Source: G958295645 sp965242735 (GTDB lineage: Bacteria > Gemmatimonadota > Gemmatimonadetes > Longimicrobiales > Gaopeijiaceae). Taken from it: a DNA stretch of 64,000 nucleotides. Positions 55,362-62,371 of this stretch are shown here, piece by piece. The notes below the pieces were generated by a model. The model made no database searches, was not told where the DNA came from, and worked only from the letters and a program-made list of their open reading frames with translations. Made by a program: the position numbers and the translations under genes. The stretch is taken from NCBI GenBank assembly GCA_965242735.1, contig OZ251497.1, forward strand, positions 2,294,001 through 2,358,000, in the 5' to 3' direction. Every line of letters begins with the position of its first letter. The stretch's first letter is position 1.

Positions 55362-56432
55362 TCAGGGCCCTTCGGCCGCCGAACTCGTCTCCGGCGACGC
55401 CGCCCGCACCAGCGCGTCCAGCGTGGCTGCCGCGGCGCCCGAGTCGATCGCCTGCGCGGCCCGGACCGCCCCCTCCCGCAACGACTCGGCGCGGCCCGCA
55501 GCCACGAACGCCGCGGCGGCGTTGACCACCACCGCCGCCCGAGGCCCGCCGCGCTCGCGCCCTGCCAGGACCGCCCGGATCAAGGCCGCGTTGCGATCCG
55601 GCGTCCCTCCGGCCAACGACCCCGCAGGCACGGCGGCAACACCCATGTCCTCGGGCGCCACCCGCCACGAGGACACGCGGCCGTCGCGCAATTCCGCCAC
55701 CTGGGTCGGCCCGCACGGACTCACCTCGTCCATGCCCGGCGCCCCGTGAACGACCAGCGCCCGCCGGCGGCCCAGCTCCGCCAACGCGCCCGCCACCAAG
55801 TCCAGATGCGCCGGGTCGGCCACGCCCACGACCTGCCGCTGCGCGCCCGCCGGGTTCGCGAGCGGGCCCAGCAAGTTCATGATCGTCGGCATTCGCAGCT
55901 CCCGCCGCACGGCCGCCACGTGCCGCATCGCGGCGTGCAGCAGGGGCGCGAACATGAACGCGACGCCGGCCTCCTCCAGCGCCCCGGCCATCCGGGCGGG
56001 CGTCAGGTCGATGCGGACGCCCAGGACCTCCATCACGTCCGCGCTCCCGCACCTGGACGTGAACGACCGGTTGCCGTGCTTGGCGACCCGCGCCCCGCCG
56101 CCGGCCGCCACCAGCGCCGCCGCCGTGGACACGTTGAAGGTGGACACCGTCCCTCCGCCCGTCCCGCACGTGTCCACCAAGTCCTCGGGACGGGGCACGG
56201 GCACCGGCGTCATCGCCTCGGCGAGCGCCTCCACTCCCCCCGCCACCTCCGCCGCCGCCGGGCCCTTGGTCTGCAACGCGGTCAGCAACGACGCCACCAG
56301 CACGGGCGGCGCCTCGCCGGCCATCACCTGCCGAAACGCGGCACGCGTCTCCCCGGCGGACAGGTCTTGCCCCGACACCGCCTTGGCAACCAGGCCGGCC
56401 AGCTCGGCGCCGGATCGGGACTCCGCAGACAT
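55362..56432 (-). CDS. trpD: Anthranilate phosphoribosyltransferase
   Basis: The 356-residue enzyme has DTCGTGGGTVSTFNVSTAAALVAA, KHGNRSFTSRCGSADVMEVLG, MPTIMNLLGPLANPAG and VVHGAPGMDEVSP, with the catalytic and Mg-PRPP residues intact. It is apart from the other trp genes, on its own transcript, convergent with lexA. trpE and trpG are not in the window. Confidence 0.96.
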   Translation of the reverse strand: MSAESRSGAELAGLVAKAVSGQDLSAGETRAAFRQVMAGEAPPVLVASLLTALQTKGPAAAEVAGGVEALAEAMTPVPVPRPEDLVDTCGTGGGTVSTFNVSTAAALVAAGGGARVAKHGNRSFTSRCGSADVMEVLGVRIDLTPARMAGALEEAGVAFMFAPLLHAAMRHVAAVRRELRMPTIMNLLGPLANPAGAQRQVVGVADPAHLDLVAGALAELGRRRALVVHGAPGMDEVSPCGPTQVAELRDGRVSSWRVAPEDMGVAAVPAGSLAGGTPDRNAALIRAVLAGRERGGPRAAVVVNAAAAFVAAGRAESLREGAVRAAQAIDSGAAAATLDALVRAASPETSSAAEGP

Positions 56433-56440
56433 GACGGGCG

Positions 56441-56446
56441 AATATA
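56441..56446 (-). promoter_or_regulatory. trpD -10 element, leaderless transcript likely
   Basis: The minus strand reads TATATT (56446-56441), a near-perfect -10, with the trpD ATG beginning 8 nt later at 56432. Transcription would start at or next to the ATG. No Shine-Dalgarno is present. No convincing -35 was seen. Confidence 0.55.
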
Positions 56447-56588
56447 CCGGCGCCGGGCGGCTTGAGCGACGCCGGGCCGCGCCATTACCTTCAAGCGGCC
56501 GGACCCCCGCCGGCCCGGACACCGGCAGGCCGAGCCTCCCCGCAGCGCCAGCGCGCCGACCAGCTCCCGGCGCCCGCCGACGGAGACC

Positions 56589-57383
56589 ATGAGCGACCGG
56601 GACACGCGCTTCAAGCTGACGGTGCACTACGACGGATCGGCCTTCGCCGGGTGGCAGGCGCAACCGGGCAGTCCGACCGTGCAAGGAGAGCTGGAGCGCG
56701 TGGCCGAGACGTTGGCCGGGAGCCCCCGCCGAGTCTACGGAGCGGGGCGCACGGACGCAGGCGTGCACGCCTGCGGGCAGGCGGCGGCGGTGGACATGCC
56801 AGCGCAATGGACGGAGGACGGGCTGGCCCGGTCGCTGAACGCGCTGTTGCCCGGCGCCGTCTGGGTCGAGCGCACCCGGATCATGCCGCGCGACTTCGAC
56901 GCCCGCCGGCACGCGGCGTCGCGGACGTACGCCTACCGCGTCGGCACCGGACCGGAAGCGGCTTCGCCGTTTCGGCGCCGCTGGTGCTGGCCGTTGCTCG
57001 AAGCCATCGACCTGGAGCGCGCCGGCGCAGCGGCGGATCTCCTCTCGGGGGAGCACGACTTTCGCGCCTTCGCCAAGGCCGGCCAGCCCGGACGCGGACA
57101 CGCCTGCAGGGTCGAGCGCGCGCGCTGGCGTCCCTGGTCCGCGCCGCGCGCGGCCGGCGCGACCTTCGAGATTACGGCAAACCGCTTCCTGCACAGGATG
57201 GTGCGCTATCTCGTGGGCACGATGGTCGAGATCGCGCGCGGCCGCCGCCCCGAGAGCGACATGGAGGGACTGCTCGGCGGCGAGCCCGGCCTGGTGACCT
57301 CGCGGCCGGCGCCGCCCCAGGGCCTCTTTCTGACGCACGTCGGCTACCGGCCCGAAGCGGCCGCGCAGCGCGAGTGGACGTAG
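56589..57383 (+). CDS. truA: tRNA pseudouridine(38-40) synthase
   Basis: The 264-residue enzyme has LTVHYDGSAFAGWQAQ, the catalytic Asp in GAGRTDAGVHA, and FLHRMVRYLVGTMVEIARGR. It isomerises uridines 38-40 of the anticodon arm. GGAG precedes the ATG. It begins the plus-strand run into the purine and phospholipid genes. Confidence 0.95.
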   Translation: MSDRDTRFKLTVHYDGSAFAGWQAQPGSPTVQGELERVAETLAGSPRRVYGAGRTDAGVHACGQAAAVDMPAQWTEDGLARSLNALLPGAVWVERTRIMPRDFDARRHAASRTYAYRVGTGPEAASPFRRRWCWPLLEAIDLERAGAAADLLSGEHDFRAFAKAGQPGRGHACRVERARWRPWSAPRAAGATFEITANRFLHRMVRYLVGTMVEIARGRRPESDMEGLLGGEPGLVTSRPAPPQGLFLTHVGYRPEAAAQREWT

Positions 57384-58930
57384 GCCGAGACGCGGCGGAC
57401 CGCTACCGCCACCCGCTCGCGGCGCGCTACGCCTCGCCCGCGATGGAGCGCGTCTTCGCGCCCGCGTTTCGCTTTGGCACCTGGCGCCGGCTCTGGCTGG
57501 CGCTGGCGGAGGCCCAGCGCGAGGCAGGCATCGCGATCCCTGCGCAGGCCGTCGAGGAGATGCGCGGCGCCCTGGACGACATCGACCTTCGGGCCGCCGC
57601 CGAGTACGAGCGCCGCTTTCGCCACGACGTCATGGCGCACGTGCACGCCTTCGGGGACGCGGCGCCGTCCGCGCGCCCGTTCCTGCATCTGGGCGCCACG
57701 AGCGCGTTCGTGTCCGACAACGCGGACATCGTCCAGCACCGCGCGGCGACGAGACTGGTCCGCGACCGCGTGGCGGACGTGATCGAAGCGCTGGCAAGCG
57801 TCGCGGAGGCCCATCGGGACGCGCCGACGCTGGCGTACACGCACTTTCAGCCGGCCCAGCCGACCACCGTTGGCAAGCGCGCCTGCCTCTGGATACAGGA
57901 CTTCCTTCTGGACGCCGAGGACATCGAGCACCGCTTGCGCTCGCTGCGGCTGCGCGGGCTGCGCGGCGCCACCGGCACGCAGGCGTCGTTCCTGCAGCTC
58001 TGCGGAGGAGATCACGGCAAGGTGGCCCGGCTGGAACAAGCGGTCTGCCGCCGGCTGGGATTCGAGGCGGCCTATCCGGTCTCGGGGCAGACCTATCCGC
58101 GCAAGGTCGACTACGCGCTCTTGTCGTGCTTGGCCGGCGTGGCCGCGTCCGCGTCCAAGATGGCCCACGACGTCCGTCTCCTGGCCCACTTGCGCGAAGT
58201 CGAGGAGCCCTTCGAGCCGGAACAGGTCGGTTCGTCGGCCATGCCCTACAAGCGCAACCCGATGCGGGCGGAACGCATCTGCGCGCTGGCCCGCCACGTG
58301 ATCGTGCTGGCCTCCGATCCCGCGCACACCGCGGCGACGCAATGGCTGGAACGGACGCTCGACGACTCCGCCAACAAGCGGCTGGCCGTGCCCGACGCCT
58401 ACATGTCGACGGACGCCGTCCTTCTGCTGGCCGCCAACGTGGCCGCCGGGATGCGCGTCAACGCGCGCGTCGTCGCCGAGGGGCTGGCCGCTCATCTGCC
58501 GTTCATGGCGCTGGAGTCGGTGCTGATGAAGGCGTCCATGGAGGGCGGCGACCGCCAAGCGCTGCACGAGCGCATCCGCGTCCACGCGCTGGCGGCCGCG
58601 CGCCGGGTCGCGGAGGGCAAGGAGCTGGACCTGGCCGAACGGGTCGGCGCGGACGAAGCCTTGGGCATCACGGCGGAGGAAATGCGCGCGCTGGCCCGCC
58701 CCGAACGCCTCGTGGGGCGCGCCCCGGAGCAAGTGGACGAGTTCTTGGCCCAGCATGCGCACCCGGCGCTCGACCGCTTGCGGGTCGCCCGCGACGCCGA
58801 GCGGGCGCAGGAGGCGAGCGGCCCGTGGGCTCCCTCCGCAACGCGAGGCGGCGGCGCGGACGCCACAGTGGACGGTGCCGGGGACAGGGCCGGGGACGAC
58901 GCCCGCGACGACGACGGCGTTCGAGTCTGA
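57374..58930 (+). CDS. purB: Adenylosuccinate lyase
   Basis: The 518-residue enzyme acts twice in purine synthesis (SAICAR to AICAR, and adenylosuccinate to AMP). It has DRYRHPLAARYAS, HLGATSAFVSDNAD, GDHGKV and the signature loop GSSAMPYKRNPMRAERI. I start it at the GTG at 57374, which overlaps truA by 10 bp and keeps the conserved N-terminal RYASP segment. The last ~30 residues are Asp/Gly/Ala-rich repeats. Confidence 0.94.
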   Translation: MDVGRDAADRYRHPLAARYASPAMERVFAPAFRFGTWRRLWLALAEAQREAGIAIPAQAVEEMRGALDDIDLRAAAEYERRFRHDVMAHVHAFGDAAPSARPFLHLGATSAFVSDNADIVQHRAATRLVRDRVADVIEALASVAEAHRDAPTLAYTHFQPAQPTTVGKRACLWIQDFLLDAEDIEHRLRSLRLRGLRGATGTQASFLQLCGGDHGKVARLEQAVCRRLGFEAAYPVSGQTYPRKVDYALLSCLAGVAASASKMAHDVRLLAHLREVEEPFEPEQVGSSAMPYKRNPMRAERICALARHVIVLASDPAHTAATQWLERTLDDSANKRLAVPDAYMSTDAVLLLAANVAAGMRVNARVVAEGLAAHLPFMALESVLMKASMEGGDRQALHERIRVHALAAARRVAEGKELDLAERVGADEALGITAEEMRALARPERLVGRAPEQVDEFLAQHAHPALDRLRVARDAERAQEASGPWAPSATRGGGADATVDGAGDRAGDDARDDDGVRV

Positions 58931-59008
58931 CCGCGATGCCGACGCTGCGCAACGCCCTTCGTCCGGACGCGCCCGGCGGATCGGAACCCCCAACCGGACG
59001 GCGCACGA

Positions 59009-60079
59009 ATGCCCGTGCTGCATAGCCGGCTGCCCCTTCCCCTCGTGCGGCGCGGCAAGGTGCGCGACGTGTACCGAGCGCCGGGGGGCCGCTTGCTCCT
59101 CCTGGCCACCGACCGCGTCAGCGCCTTCGACGTCGTCATGGGGGAAGCCGTGCCGGACAAGGGCCGCGTCCTGACCCAGCTGACCGCGTGGTGGCTGGCC
59201 GGTCCCTTGGCGGACGAACCGCACCACCTGCTCGCGGTCAGCGCCGAGGCCATCTGCCGAGCCGTGCCCGTCCTGGCGAGCTGCATCGCCGAGTGGGAAG
59301 GACGCGCGAGCTTGGTGCGCGAGACCCGGCCGGCGCCCGTCGAATGCGTCGTGCGCGGATTCATGGCCGGCTCCGCGTGGGAGGAGTACCGCCGGTCGGG
59401 AACGCTGGCGGGCGAGCCGATGCCGCCCGGCCTGGCCGAGGGCGACGCCTTGGACCCGCCCGTCTTCTCGCCGGCAACCAAGGCGCGCAAGGGGCACGAC
59501 GAAAACATCCCCTTCGGCCGGACCGCCGCCATGCTTGGGGACGCGCTCGCCCACGAGCTTCGGTCGCGCGCCTTGGCGCTCTTCGCGCGGGCCAGCGAAG
59601 CGGCCCGCGAGCGCGGCATCGTGCTGGCCGACACCAAGTTCGAGTTCGGCACGGCAGTCGGGGGGCAAGCGCAAGCCAGCGTCGAAGCGCAAGCCAGCGC
59701 ACAAGCGGCAGCCGATCCCAGGGCGCAAGCCAGCCCCAAGGCGCAAGCCGGCTCCCAAGCGCAAGCCAGCGCACAAACGCAAGCCAGCGCACAAACGCAA
59801 GCCAGCGCACAAACGCTCCTGATCGACGAGGCGCTGACGCCCGACTCGTCGCGCTTCTGGCCGGCCGACCGCGGCGAACCGGGCCGCCCTCCCGCCTCTC
59901 TGGACAAGCAGCCGATTCGCGACCACTTGAGCCGCGTCCCCGGCTGGAACCGGCGCCCGCCGCCGCCCCCGCTCCCGGCCGCGGTCGTCGACGCCGCCTC
60001 GGCCCGCTACCTGGAATTGTTCCAGCGGCTGACGGGGACGGCGCTGGAGGACTTCAAGCTGCCGGAGTTCGGCGGGTGA
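59009..60079 (+). CDS. purC: SAICAR synthetase with internal repetitive insertion
   Basis: The 356-residue enzyme makes SAICAR from CAIR and aspartate. It has RRGKVRDVY, ATDRVSAFDVVMGE, ECVVRGFMAGSAWEEY, DTKFEFG, LIDEALTPDSSRFWP and SLDKQPIRDHL. Between DTKFEFG and LIDE, normally adjacent strands, lie ~50 residues of QASAQ-type repeats (QAQAS, QTQAS). The gene end is duplicated 74 bp downstream. Confidence 0.95.
   Translation: MPVLHSRLPLPLVRRGKVRDVYRAPGGRLLLLATDRVSAFDVVMGEAVPDKGRVLTQLTAWWLAGPLADEPHHLLAVSAEAICRAVPVLASCIAEWEGRASLVRETRPAPVECVVRGFMAGSAWEEYRRSGTLAGEPMPPGLAEGDALDPPVFSPATKARKGHDENIPFGRTAAMLGDALAHELRSRALALFARASEAARERGIVLADTKFEFGTAVGGQAQASVEAQASAQAAADPRAQASPKAQAGSQAQASAQTQASAQTQASAQTLLIDEALTPDSSRFWPADRGEPGRPPASLDKQPIRDHLSRVPGWNRRPPPPPLPAAVVDAASARYLELFQRLTGTALEDFKLPEFGG
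59679..59817 (+). repeat. 18-bp minisatellite inside purC
   Basis: The unit CGCAAGCCAGCGCACAAA recurs with perfect copies at about 59760, 59778 and 59796 and with diverged copies upstream. The period keeps frame and encodes QASAQT repeats. Confidence 0.88.
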
Positions 60080-60154
60080 CTTTGGCCGTCTCTTCGCCGC
60101 CGAGGCGGGCGGGCCGGACGGACGACGCCAAGTTGCTGGAGTTCGGCAGGTGAC
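60055..60154 (+). repeat. 74-bp-period duplication of the purC 3' end
   Basis: CAAGCTGCCGGAGTTCGGCG and the following GTGAC (60055-60080) recur at 60129-60154 with four mismatches. The second copy supplies the GTGA at which psd starts, suggesting the ancestral purC-psd overlap was duplicated. Confidence 0.85.
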
Positions 60155-61001
60155 GGCCTCCCCGTCCGGGCCCCCGCGTTCCGCCGAGCCAAGCCGCGCA
60201 GAGGGCCGCGCAGGCGCCGAAGAGGCAGCGCCCCGCCGCCGTTTCCTTCCCCTCGCTCGCGAGGGCCTGCCGTTCGTCCTGGCCGCCTTGCTGGTCTTGG
60301 CGGCCGCGGCGGCATGGGCGGCCGCGGGCGGCTGGGGCGGCCGGACCGCCGCGCCCGTGCTCGCCGGAGCGGGCGCGCTGTTCGTCGCGTACTTTTTTCG
60401 GGACCCGGAGAGACGCGCGCCGACGGACGACGCCCTGGTGGTCTCGCCGGCCGACGGCAAGGTCCTCGGCGTGGGCCCGGCCGATCGTCCGTCCGACATG
60501 CGAATCGCCATCTTCCTCAGCATCTTCGACGTGCACGTGCAGCGGGCGCCGCTGGCCGGCAACGTCCGCTCTCGCAAGCGCGACAAGGGCAGCTACAAGG
60601 CCGCGTGGCGGGAGGACGCCGGCAAGCGCAACGCGCGCGTCTCGCTGGGCGTGCTCACGGAGCGCGGACCGATCGTCGTGCGCCAAATTGCGGGGTTGGC
60701 CGCCCGCCGCATCGTCACCTATCCGAAGCCGGGAGATCGCTTGGCCAAGGGCGAGCGCATCGGGCTGATTCGATTCGGCTCGAGAGTGGAACTGGACATG
60801 CCCGGAGCCTGGACGGTCTCGGTGCGGGCCGGCGACCGCGTGCGGGGGGGCGAGACGGTGATCGCGCAGGCGACGCCGACCGCCGTGCAGGAAACGGCGC
60901 CGGACTCCGAGAGTGCAGGCGGCGCCGACTCCGAGACCGCAGGCGGCACGGAAGCCAAGAGCGCAGGCGGCGCAGAAGCCGCGACGCCCCCAGCGCCGTG
61001 A
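60150..61001 (+). CDS. psd: Phosphatidylserine decarboxylase (archaeal/short type)
   Basis: The 283-residue membrane protein has two N-terminal helices, FFRDPERRAP, SPADGKV, FLSIFDVHVQRAP and the self-cleavage site FGSRVELDMP, where Gly-Ser cleavage makes the pyruvoyl cofactor. It produces phosphatidylethanolamine. The C-terminus has ~35 residues of SAGGADSETAGG repeats. GTG start at 60150. Confidence 0.92.
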   Translation: MTASPSGPPRSAEPSRAEGRAGAEEAAPRRRFLPLAREGLPFVLAALLVLAAAAAWAAAGGWGGRTAAPVLAGAGALFVAYFFRDPERRAPTDDALVVSPADGKVLGVGPADRPSDMRIAIFLSIFDVHVQRAPLAGNVRSRKRDKGSYKAAWREDAGKRNARVSLGVLTERGPIVVRQIAGLAARRIVTYPKPGDRLAKGERIGLIRFGSRVELDMPGAWTVSVRAGDRVRGGETVIAQATPTAVQETAPDSESAGGADSETAGGTEAKSAGGAEAATPPAP

Positions 61002-61987
61002 CGCGCGCGGACCGTTCGGACAAGGGCGGGCGCTGGACGGGCCGCATCGGGCGGGCTCAGGAAGACGAACGCGCTCGCGGGACGTTGCGGCGCGGCATCG
61101 TCATCCTGCCTTCGGCGTTCACGGTCGGCAACCTGTTCTTCGGGCTGTACGCCGTGGTGGCGGCCATGCGCGGCGAGTTCGCGCTCGCAGGGTGGTTCGT
61201 CGTCGTGGCCGCGACGCTCGATCTGCTGGACGGAAGAATCGCCCGGTTCACGCGGACGGGCTCGGCGTTCGGCGCCCAGCTCGACTCGCTCACCGACGCC
61301 GTCTCCTTCGGCGTCGCTCCGGCGGTCCTGATGATCCGGCAACACTTCGGCGAGTCGGACTGGGGCTGGCTGGCCGGCTTCGTCTACCTGACCGCCGTGG
61401 TCGGCCGCTTGGCGCGATTCACGGTCGAGCAGGGAGGCGAAGCGCGGCGGCAGCATCACGGGCTTCCTTCGCCCGCGGCGGCCATCCTGCTGGCCACCCA
61501 CTATCCGTTCTCGCAGACGGGCTTCTACCAGGAACACCTGGCGGCACTGCCCTGGCCGCAGATCGTGGCCATCTCGATGATCGTGCTCGCCATCCTGATG
61601 CTCAGCCACGTTCCGTACGCGCTGGTGCCGCGCCTCAACCTGCGCACGGGGCGAGGCCGCGCGACGGCGGCGCTCATCGCCGCGGGCGCCGCGCTGGCGC
61701 TTGCCGCGCCTCCGTACGTCTTCTTCCCGGGCACGGCCGCCTACACGCTCTGGGCGCTCGTCCGCTCCGTGTTTCTCGGACTCATGGAGCGGCTGCCCGA
61801 CCGAGACCCTCTGATGGACGACGCCGACGATCCGTTGGAAGAGCGCGAAGTCGACTACGACGGCTTCTCGCCGGGCCGCCCGTCTTCTCCCCGCCCAATC
61901 CGCGACGCGGGGACGCCTGACGCAGGGGCGCCCGACGCGGGGGCGCCTGACGGAGGAACGGCCGACGCAGGGACGGCCGACCCCTGA
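60998..61987 (+). CDS. pssA: CDP-diacylglycerol-serine O-phosphatidyltransferase
   Basis: The 329-residue membrane enzyme supplies phosphatidylserine to Psd. It has the CDP-alcohol motif LDGRIARFTRTGSAFGAQLD (D-G-x2-A-R-x8-G-x3-D) and several helices. The tail is a run of DAGAPD units encoded by 15-bp repeats (61907-61985). GTG start in a GTGA overlap with psd. Confidence 0.93.
   Translation: MTRADRSDKGGRWTGRIGRAQEDERARGTLRRGIVILPSAFTVGNLFFGLYAVVAAMRGEFALAGWFVVVAATLDLLDGRIARFTRTGSAFGAQLDSLTDAVSFGVAPAVLMIRQHFGESDWGWLAGFVYLTAVVGRLARFTVEQGGEARRQHHGLPSPAAAILLATHYPFSQTGFYQEHLAALPWPQIVAISMIVLAILMLSHVPYALVPRLNLRTGRGRATAALIAAGAALALAAPPYVFFPGTAAYTLWALVRSVFLGLMERLPDRDPLMDDADDPLEEREVDYDGFSPGRPSSPRPIRDAGTPDAGAPDAGAPDGGTADAGTADP
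61907..61985 (+). repeat. 15-bp minisatellite in the pssA tail
   Basis: Five to six units of GACGCAGGGGCGCCC type encode (D/E)AGAP repeats just before the stop. Units differ by a few bases. Confidence 0.85.
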
Positions 61988-61990
61988 CGC

Positions 61991-62371
61991 ATGCGCAACG
62001 GCCCCCGTCCACACGACCCCGAACCAAGGGAACCCCGCCTCTTGACTCCCCAAGAACAAGCCGCGGTGACGGCGGAGACGGCCCGCAGATCCGCCGACGC
62101 CGACGCCGAGCCCGGCCGGTTCCGGCTTGAAGTCGTCGTCGTTCCCAGGGCCGGACTGCTCGATCCGCAGGGCAAGGCCATTCACCAAGCCCTCGCCGCC
62201 CTGGGCTACGACTGCGTCGAAGCCGCAAGGCACGGCAAGGCCATTTACTTGGACGTGCGGGCCCCTTCGGCGGAGGCGGCCCGCGCCCAAGCCCGCGCGA
62301 TGTGCCGCAAGCTGCTCGCCAACCCGGTGACGGAAGACTTCGAGATTCGCATGCGGGGAGAGCGTCCGTGA
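61991..62371 (+). CDS. purS: FGAM synthase subunit PurS
   Basis: The C-terminal ~80 residues match PurS: LEVVVVPRAGLLDPQGKAIH, GYDCVEAARHGKAIYLDV and ANPVTEDFEI. PurS bridges PurQ and PurL. About 44 extra residues precede the domain (126 residues in all, against ~80 usually), so the true start may be further in. The stop overlaps the next gene as GTGA. Confidence 0.92.
   Translation: MRNGPRPHDPEPREPRLLTPQEQAAVTAETARRSADADAEPGRFRLEVVVVPRAGLLDPQGKAIHQALAALGYDCVEAARHGKAIYLDVRAPSAEAARAQARAMCRKLLANPVTEDFEIRMRGERP

Noticed and set aside
57344..60586. Minus-strand 1080-codon open frame
   Set aside because: Antisense to purB, purC and psd; Arg/Ala/Gln-rich with no recognisable domain.
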